A stretch of 64,000 nt of DNA from Limosilactobacillus pontis (lineage in GTDB: Bacteria; Bacillota; Bacilli; Lactobacillales; Lactobacillaceae), in NCBI RefSeq assembly GCF_002940945.1, contig NZ_PNFV01000009.1, positions 9,195 to 73,194 of the forward strand, given 5' to 3'. Both the position numbers and the translations under genes were made by a program. The notes under the pieces were generated by a model. That model searched no databases. It was not told where the DNA came from and worked only from the letters and a program-made list of their open reading frames with translations. Positions within the stretch are counted from its first letter, which is position 1. Each line of letters begins with the position of its first letter. Positions 55,909-64,000 of the stretch are shown here, piece after piece.

Positions 55909-56865
55909 TTAATGGTGATGGTGGCGGGCACGCTGGGCAGCTAAGGTGTTGCGTTCCCAGAACACCCCGTCTGTATAGCCCTGAATGCTGTCGCCAGCGT
56001 CCGTCTGCTGTAATCGGTACTCACCCCAAGCAGTATAGAGGAGACTCTGCTCGATGCCGATGAAGTGGCGGTTAAGTTTCTTGGCAGTAACCAGGCTTGA
56101 TCCGGCACCGGCGAAGGGGTCGAGGATCAGATCGCCAGGGTTGGAGCTGGCCAGGATGATCTTGGCCAGCAATTTCTCAGGTTTCTGGGTTGGGTGACCA
56201 GTGTTTTCGGGCATCGACCAGTAAGGTATCGAGATGTCGTCCCAGAAATTGGAAGGCATCGTATCCCGAAAACGGCCGGCCGCGGTTTCCTTCCAATCGC
56301 GGGCTTGGCCAGCGATACGGTAGGGGGCGATCACCTGTCGTCGCTGCTTAACCCGGTTAACATTGAAGGTATAGTTATTCGGGTCGCGGGTGAGAAACCA
56401 GATATCTTCCATCCCGTTCTTCCAGTTAGTTAGGGCACCACGTCCCTTCTCACGCTGCCAGGTGATCCGATTCTTGATGGTGAAGTTTTGCTCCAGGACC
56501 GGGGCCAGGGAAATGCTGGTCTGCCAGTCAGCGAAGACGTAGAGGCTGGCCTGAGGTTTGAGTTTAGGTAGGAGGGCATCGATCCAACGTTGGGTGTAAG
56601 CTCGGTAGTCCGAATCGGTCATTTTCTTGAAGTCGAGGCCGTCATACTTCTTGTTAAGGTTGTAGGGCGGGTCGACAATTGCCAGGTCTGCTATCTTGTC
56701 AGGGAGGCGGGGCAAGACATTAAATGCGTCCCCGTTGATGGTCTGGTCGATCACTGCTGCCCGGTGCTCCAGCTGGTCGTCCTCGTGTAGGATCTGATTG
56801 AGGACGCCAGCTGGGGCGTTGGCCAGGGAGAAATCGATGGTCTTATTGCGTGGTGATTTTGACAT
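55909..56865 (-). CDS. Orphan beta-class DNA methyltransferase (N6-A/N4-C type)
   Basis: 318 residues from the ATG at 56865, with AAGGAGGG upstream on its strand; the longer opening lacks a ribosome site. Motif IV DPPY (residues 65-68) comes before the SAM motif I DPFAGAGSS (about 254), the order of beta-class methyltransferases. HPTQKPEKLL is typical. No restriction endonuclease or specificity gene is adjacent, so it appears an orphan, possibly regulatory. It ends in a natural RARHHHH. Target sequence not predictable. Confidence 0.9.
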   Translation of the reverse strand: MSKSPRNKTIDFSLANAPAGVLNQILHEDDQLEHRAAVIDQTINGDAFNVLPRLPDKIADLAIVDPPYNLNKKYDGLDFKKMTDSDYRAYTQRWIDALLPKLKPQASLYVFADWQTSISLAPVLEQNFTIKNRITWQREKGRGALTNWKNGMEDIWFLTRDPNNYTFNVNRVKQRRQVIAPYRIAGQARDWKETAAGRFRDTMPSNFWDDISIPYWSMPENTGHPTQKPEKLLAKIILASSNPGDLILDPFAGAGSSLVTAKKLNRHFIGIEQSLLYTAWGEYRLQQTDAGDSIQGYTDGVFWERNTLAAQRARHHHH

Positions 56866-56942
56866 ACGAGCCCTCCTTACAAAATTATTGCTAACTAAGA
56901 TCATACCATATCGGGACACTGGAAGAAATTTCAATCAAGGTG

Positions 56943-57284
56943 TTGACAACTTTAGGGAAATCATCTAGTATTATGAGCAATCGAAATACCTTTAACTTAG
57001 TCCAGCGAGGCTAGGAAGGATTTAACTGAGCGTTAGAATAATTCGACCTTCTTAGTCACTGCTGAGGAGGCCATTTTTTATGCAGAATTTCCCGGCCAAA
57101 TCGACAGTGGCGGCGGGTCCTCGCCCACGTAATCAAATAGGTATTTTTGAAAGAACTGAGCCATTTAATTGTCTCCTGTGAGAGCAGAATCGGTGCAGTG
57201 TTTTCAGCCTATCCACATAAGCAGAAACACACCAAAAGCAGCGTGACCGCAAACCAGGAGACTGGATCGGTTGACGCTGCTTTT
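56943..57284 (+). promoter_or_regulatory. pyrB promoter and PyrR attenuator leader
   Basis: The promoter is TTGACA (56943-56948), 17-bp spacer, TAGTAT (56966-56971). AGTCCAGCGAGGCT at about 56999-57012 fits the PyrR RNA-binding loop closely. The attenuator terminator is AAAAGCAGCG (57234-57243) with GACGCTGCTTTT (57273-57284), with an inner GACCG/CGGTT stem. The leader of more than 300 bases between these elements is longer than the pyrR leader, and holds no ORF with a ribosome site. UMP-bound PyrR should promote termination. Confidence 0.85.
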
Positions 57285-57316
57285 GTCGCTTATGCAAAGA
57301 AAAGGAGATCTATTTG

Positions 57317-58246
57317 ATGATTAGCACTGAACGTATTCAACCAAACGTTGTCACTGTCGCCGACATGGATGCCGCCGATGCCTTGGATCTGATCAGTGAG
57401 GCCGAGGAGTACAAACACGGCAAGAAGGCGGAACTTACCCGCCCAGCTTTTGCCGCCAACCTTTTCTTCGAAAACTCCACCCGGACCAAGACCAGTTTCC
57501 AGATGGCGGAGATGAAGCTCGGCATGCACGTCATGCAGTTTGAAGCGGGGACCAGTTCGGTCAAGAAGGGGGAAAGCCTCTACGATACTATCAAGACGAT
57601 GGAATCGATCGGGGTTGATATTGCCGTTATTCGTCACCCCGAAAACGAATACTACAAGAATCTGATCAAGCACCCAGATCTCAAGATTGGGATTGCCAAC
57701 GGTGGTGACGGAAGCGGCCAGCACCCGTCACAATGCATGCTCGACATGATGACGATTCACGAAGAGTTTGGTAATTTCATTGGCCTCAAGGTCCTAATTA
57801 TTGGTGACCTATCCCACTCCCGGGTGGCCCACTCTAACGCGATGATGCTTCACCGCCTCGGTGCCAAGGTTTACTTCGCTGGTCCCCAGGAATGGTACGA
57901 TGACGACCTTAACCAATATGGAACTTTTGGCGACTTTGATGAATTTCTGCCACAGATGGACGTTGTCAACCTCCTTCGGGTCCAGAATGAACGGCTATCC
58001 GGCGCGGAAAACGGCGCCTTTGATGCTGAAAAGTACCATGAACAATACGGCCTAACCCACGAACGCTACAACAAGATGAAGAAAGGCGCCATTATTATGC
58101 ACCCGGCACCAGTCAACCGGGGTGTGGAAATCGCCAGTGACCTGGTCGAGGCGCCCAATTCCCGAATCTTTCAGCAGATGCAAAATGGAGTTTTCGTCCG
58201 GATGGCAATTCTGAGTCGGATTCTCCGCTACAAGGGCATCATGTAA
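57317..58246 (+). CDS. pyrB: Aspartate carbamoyltransferase catalytic subunit
   Basis: 309 residues. Carbamoyl-phosphate-binding STRTKTSF (in [12 protein letters not shown]), [10 protein letters not shown] and the LLRVQNER loop are intact. AAAGGAG lies 9 bases before the ATG at 57317. It commits carbamoyl phosphate to pyrimidine synthesis. No pyrI regulatory subunit is present, as usual in Firmicutes. First gene of pyrBCDFE. Confidence 0.97.
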   Translation: MISTERIQPNVVTVADMDAADALDLISEAEEYKHGKKAELTRPAFAANLFFENSTRTKTSFQMAEMKLGMHVMQFEAGTSSVKKGESLYDTIKTMESIGVDIAVIRHPENEYYKNLIKHPDLKIGIANGGDGSGQHPSQCMLDMMTIHEEFGNFIGLKVLIIGDLSHSRVAHSNAMMLHRLGAKVYFAGPQEWYDDDLNQYGTFGDFDEFLPQMDVVNLLRVQNERLSGAENGAFDAEKYHEQYGLTHERYNKMKKGAIIMHPAPVNRGVEIASDLVEAPNSRIFQQMQNGVFVRMAILSRILRYKGIM

Positions 58247-58261
58247 GACGGGGCCGCAATT

Positions 58262-61190
<2,929 letters not shown>

Positions 61191-61202
61191 GAGGAATTAA
61201 CC

Positions 61203-61856
61203 ATGACTTATTCACAAAGTGTTGCTAAGGCATTATTAGACATTCATGCAGTAACCCTGAGCCCCGACAAACCCTACACCTGGGCGAGCGGGCTGAAGTC
61301 GCCTATCTATACGGACAATCGCCTGACGATCTCCTACCCGGACGTGCGCCAAGCAATTTATAACGGGATGGAGGAACAGATCAACCTCCACTTTGCGGAT
61401 GCCGATGTGATCGCTGGGACCGCAACGGCGGGGGTTCCCCACGCCGCATGGGTTGCTCAGGAGATGGGGTTGCCAATGGTCTACGTTCGGTCCAAGCCCA
61501 AGGATCATGGTCAGGGACACCAAGTTGAAGGGGTTCTCAAACCGGGACAGAAAGTCGTGGTGATTGATGATTTGATCTCCACTGGCGGCAGCGTCCTCAA
61601 CGCTGTCCGGGCGATCAATAATACTGGCGCCCAGGTGATCGGTGTAGTGGCCGTCTTTACCTATCAGCTGCAGGCTGCGGAACAGAACTTTCTGGCTAAC
61701 GACCTGAAGTATTTCGCCGTTACCGACTATTCGACCCTAATTGCGGAAGCGAAGGCTAATCACCAAATTAGTGCCGACCATCTTAAGTCTCTCCAACTAT
61801 GGCGGGAGAACCCAGTCAAGTGGAGCGACGACCATAAGTTCAACGCGGCTGGCTAA
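61203..61856 (+). CDS. pyrE: Orotate phosphoribosyltransferase
   Basis: 217 residues. The PRPP motif is VVVIDDLISTGGS, and GTATAGVPHAAWVA and YVRSKPKDHGQG complete the site. It joins orotate with PRPP to make OMP. AGGAGGAA precedes the ATG. Last gene of the operon, followed by a terminator. Confidence 0.96.
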   Translation: MTYSQSVAKALLDIHAVTLSPDKPYTWASGLKSPIYTDNRLTISYPDVRQAIYNGMEEQINLHFADADVIAGTATAGVPHAAWVAQEMGLPMVYVRSKPKDHGQGHQVEGVLKPGQKVVVIDDLISTGGSVLNAVRAINNTGAQVIGVVAVFTYQLQAAEQNFLANDLKYFAVTDYSTLIAEAKANHQISADHLKSLQLWRENPVKWSDDHKFNAAG

Positions 61857-61877
61857 GGGACAAGCAGAATAGATCTC

Positions 61878-61907
61878 AAAAAAGTCACCATGATTGGTGG
61901 CTTTTTT
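61878..61907 (+). terminator. Terminator of the pyr operon
   Basis: AAAAAGTCACCA pairs with TGGTGGCTTTTTT around a 4-base loop. Confidence 0.85.
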
Positions 61908-61985
61908 GCGTTCTGGACCCTGCAAGGGTGTATACTGTGAGCGTTTAAGCGATTCGAACAGATTACAATGATTGGGAGATTAAAA

Positions 61986-62492
61986 ATGGAAAATGAAAAT
62001 GGGCAAAAGGTCACTTACCAGGATGACTACTTCGCCCGACGGCACTGGGGCCGCAAACTCTGGCAGACCCTGGTTGCGATCTTCTGTTGGCTGGTTCTGC
62101 TGGTGCCATGCGTGGTTACCATCGGTACTTACCTTGCTTACATTACTGACGGTCGGCAGGGATTTTACTTCTGGCACTACCGCGAGGGATTTAGTGAGCT
62201 GGACCTTCTGCTCATCCTCCTCTTTATTATCGGTCTCGGGATGGCGGTCTTCTGTCTGTTGGTTGGTGGCATTCAGAACCGGCGACGCAAGCGGGTCCTG
62301 GAGAAGACTCCACAATACGATATCCAAGAGAGCAATCGGCAGGTGGACAAGGCGATGCAGTTGGCGGCTGACCGTTTTGGTTCCCGCCATTTCCGGCATA
62401 CGGTACGTTATTACGTCGTCAAGTCAGAACAGAACTTCACCAGGGATGACCTTAAGAACGCAATCAAGTATGACGGGGAGGGACAGAAATGA
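61986..62492 (+). CDS. Small two-helix membrane protein, possible PgaD-like partner
   Basis: 168 residues with GGGAGA upstream of the ATG at 61986. Two hydrophobic helices (about 30-53 and 73-95) are followed by a basic cytosolic segment (RRRKRV) and a charged C-terminus. It overlaps the polysaccharide synthase by four bases (ATGA). Position, size and topology resemble accessory subunits of PgaC/IcaA synthases (PgaD, IcaD), but I see no family motif, so the role is inferred from context. Confidence 0.7.
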   Translation: MENENGQKVTYQDDYFARRHWGRKLWQTLVAIFCWLVLLVPCVVTIGTYLAYITDGRQGFYFWHYREGFSELDLLLILLFIIGLGMAVFCLLVGGIQNRRRKRVLEKTPQYDIQESNRQVDKAMQLAADRFGSRHFRHTVRYYVVKSEQNFTRDDLKNAIKYDGEGQK

Positions 62493-63805
62493 TTTCAAAC
62501 ATTGTCAATGGTATTCAGTTGGGCCACGACCCCTGGCTGATCGTCCTGCTGGTGGTAAACCTGATCCTGTGCATCTATCCAATTATCGGAGCGATGTACT
62601 GGTTCTGGGGTGCGGTTGCCTATGCCCTCTTCCGCAAGCACGACGATGAGCTAGCGAGCCGGGAGGAGCTGAAACGCCACCCCTTTATCACAATCATGGT
62701 GCCAGCTCACAATGAAGAAGTCATCATTGAGAGTACAATTAACTACCTTCTCCACGACCTAAATTATGATCATTATGAGGTTTTGGTGATGGACGACGGG
62801 AGCACCGACGAAACGCCAGCAATTCTGGCCCGTCTCCAGAAAGTCAATCCGCGTCTGCGGGTTGTCCGGATTGACGACAATCAGGGTAAGGCCCATGCCT
62901 TTAACGTCGGGATGTTCTTTGCCCGTGGTGAGTACATCCTGAGTAACGACGCTGACACGATTCCAGAGCCTGACGCCCTAATCAAGTACATGCGCTACTT
63001 TGCGAGTCCACGCGGGATCAACTATGCGGCAGTCACTGCCAACATGGATGTCTATAACCGGACGACCCTGTTGGGCAAGTCACAAACAGTTGAGTTTTCC
63101 AGTATCGTTGGCATCATCAAGCGTAGTCAGACGGCGATCAACAACACTATGTATGCCTATAGCGGTGCTAACACGATGTATCGCAAGCGTTTCCTGATCA
63201 ATGCCGGGGGCTTCCGCCAGGACCGGGCTACTGAAGACATCAGCATTGCCTGGGATCATACCTTCATGAATGTGGTGCCGCGTTTTGCCCCGGATATCGT
63301 CTTTCATATGAACGTTCCTGAAACCGTCCGCGACCTCTTCCGTCAGCGGAACCGCTGGGCACAAGGCGGGACGGAGGTCTGGCTGACCAACTTCGCTAAG
63401 ACCTTTGCTCACCCCTGGCGCAACCGCTATGTTCTGCCGATGGTACTGGACGCGACCTTATCCTTAGTCTGGTCCTTCTTCTTCGTCGTCACAACAGTTG
63501 TTTTTATCCTGCTGATGCTCTACTACTTAAGTGTCGGCAACTATGAGCGGATCTACCATGGAATCGTGATGAGCATGATCTTTGTCAATTTCCAGCTGAT
63601 CGCCGGCCTCTTTCAAGTACTCGCAGCCTTGATCCTCGATTTTCAGGGGACCAAGCTGAAGTACATCCTTTTTTCGCCCCTTTACCTGCTCTTCACCTGG
63701 ATTGTCAACCCGCTGACCATTATCATTACCTTTCATAAGGCCATTAAAACCATTCTGGGCTTTGGAAAAGGGACCTGGCAGAGTCCCAAACGGCGGACCA
63801 ATTAA
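62489..63805 (+). CDS. GT2 processive polysaccharide synthase (PgaC/IcaA-like)
   Basis: 438 residues. An N-terminal helix pair (about 17-50) precedes a GT2 domain with DDGSTDE, the DADT pair in ILSNDADTIPEP, TED in RATEDISIAW and the processive Q-x-x-R-W in FRQRNRWAQGG. Three or four helices close the protein. The pattern is that of beta-linked synthases such as poly-N-acetylglucosamine synthase. Hyaluronan or cellulose-like products are alternatives. No PgaB deacetylase or export gene is seen before the window ends. Confidence 0.9.
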   Translation: MISNIVNGIQLGHDPWLIVLLVVNLILCIYPIIGAMYWFWGAVAYALFRKHDDELASREELKRHPFITIMVPAHNEEVIIESTINYLLHDLNYDHYEVLVMDDGSTDETPAILARLQKVNPRLRVVRIDDNQGKAHAFNVGMFFARGEYILSNDADTIPEPDALIKYMRYFASPRGINYAAVTANMDVYNRTTLLGKSQTVEFSSIVGIIKRSQTAINNTMYAYSGANTMYRKRFLINAGGFRQDRATEDISIAWDHTFMNVVPRFAPDIVFHMNVPETVRDLFRQRNRWAQGGTEVWLTNFAKTFAHPWRNRYVLPMVLDATLSLVWSFFFVVTTVVFILLMLYYLSVGNYERIYHGIVMSMIFVNFQLIAGLFQVLAALILDFQGTKLKYILFSPLYLLFTWIVNPLTIIITFHKAIKTILGFGKGTWQSPKRRTN

Positions 63806-63832
63806 GCATTAAAAACGACCCGTGCGGATTTG

Positions 63833-63883
63833 AAGTGCCTCATAATTGTTAGACAAAGTTCTAACAGTTACGAGGCACTTTTT
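63833..63883 (+). terminator. Terminator after the polysaccharide synthase
   Basis: A 21-base arm at 63833-63853 (AAGTGCCTCATAATTGTTAGA) begins the hairpin in part: its first 20 bases pair, with few mismatches, with 63860-63880, and T follows. The IS30 element starts directly after it. Confidence 0.8.
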
Positions 63884-64000
63884 ATATGACTCCCGAAATG
63901 TCAATTTAAATTAGAAAAAAGCTGAAAGTTGTTCATCTGTGACATAGCTTAAGAATACTTCAAGTGGCGTGCGATAATTGAGTGACTTACGAGGAATATT
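63884..64000 (-). mobile_element. IS30-family insertion sequence, partial (3' end)
   Basis: The end of an IS30-family element with its non-coding tip (about 63884-63910, with GACTCCCGAAATGTCAATTT as probable terminal repeat) and the end of its transposase. It continues past the window. The exact boundary cannot be fixed without the other end. Confidence 0.75.
63911..64000 (-). CDS. IS30-family transposase, C-terminal fragment
   Basis: Twenty-nine codons to a stop at 63911-63913, open at the window edge. The translated end reads IPRKSLNYRTPLEVF and finishes LSAFF, which matches the conserved C-terminus of IS30-family DDE transposases (N-x-x-PRK-x-LNYRTP). The catalytic part lies outside the window, so integrity cannot be judged. 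Confidence 0.85.
   Translation of the reverse strand, partial: NIPRKSLNYRTPLEVFLSYVTDEQLSAFF

Noticed and set aside
57086..57100. Third Noc-type site in the pyrB leader (AATTTCCCGGCCAAAT)
   Set aside because: The central CCCGGG is broken to CCCGGC and the right half does not match.
61993..62649. 218-codon plus-strand frame overlapping the small membrane protein and the synthase
   Set aside because: Out of frame with two well-supported genes joined by an ATGA overlap; Ser/Arg-rich composition typical of a shadow frame.

Overview
The window looks like chromosome from a heterofermentative lactobacillus, most likely a Limosilactobacillus with roughly 50% GC (reuteri/oris/mucosae/fermentum group). 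The support is a Mub-type adhesin with a YSIRK signal and LPXTG anchor, T-box leaders, PyrR attenuators, an IMP dehydrogenase without CBS domains, and the rsmG-noc-parA-parB-ychF gene order. The species is not resolvable by eye. No tRNA, rRNA, CRISPR array or prophage was seen.

Layout. 0.45-13.1 kb is a single giant cell-wall-anchored adhesin made of nine alternating Mub-like supra-repeats of about 385 residues. 13.3-18.5 kb holds a small Ig-like/coiled-coil membrane protein, attenuator-controlled pyrR, and a tandem GT4 pair resembling the L. plantarum GtfA/GtfB protein O-glycosylation enzymes. 18.5-23.3 kb has a GH13 alpha-1,6-glucosidase, a dipeptide epimerase, a HesB-like protein and a 23S rRNA methyltransferase. 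23.5-26.3 kb is a three-gene flavin operon: an FMN reductase, a second FMN reductase fused to a PAS domain and to a tail with four D-A-x-T-G-A-S motifs, and a cytosolic ApbE. 26.4-34.8 kb has a nitroreductase, T-box-serS, an AT-rich CadD/OPA-transporter pair, a fused amino-acid ABC transporter, and a T-box-controlled permease. 35.4-39.0 kb has an aldo/keto reductase, a CNT nucleoside transporter and a nucleoside hydrolase, with several cre-like sites. 39.4-45.0 kb is rsmG-noc-parA-parB-DUF951-ychF-DUF1129. 45.3-51.6 kb is deoC-deoB-deoA-deoD-deoR then guaB. 51.8-56.9 kb has a two-TM protein, a VanRS-like two-component system, azlCD and an orphan beta-class DNA methyltransferase. 57-61.9 kb is PyrR-controlled pyrBCDFE. 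62-63.8 kb is a PgaC-like polysaccharide synthase with an accessory membrane protein. The window ends inside an IS30-family element.

How genes work together. Nucleoside uptake (CNT), hydrolysis (RihC-like), the deo operon and guaB form a salvage block flanked by cre-like and DeoR-like sites. PyrR at 14 kb has a leader matching the one in front of pyrBCDFE at 57 kb, so one regulator controls itself and a distant operon. Two perfect Noc-type palindromes lie 3.9 kb apart, one just upstream of the rsmG-noc promoter. The most unusual system is the flavin operon. ApbE, which covalently attaches FMN to D-x-x-(S/T)-G-A-(S/T) motifs, is encoded directly after an NAD(P)H:flavin reductase whose acidic tail carries four such motifs. 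This suggests a soluble, cytosolic, multi-flavinylated electron carrier fused to its own reductase.
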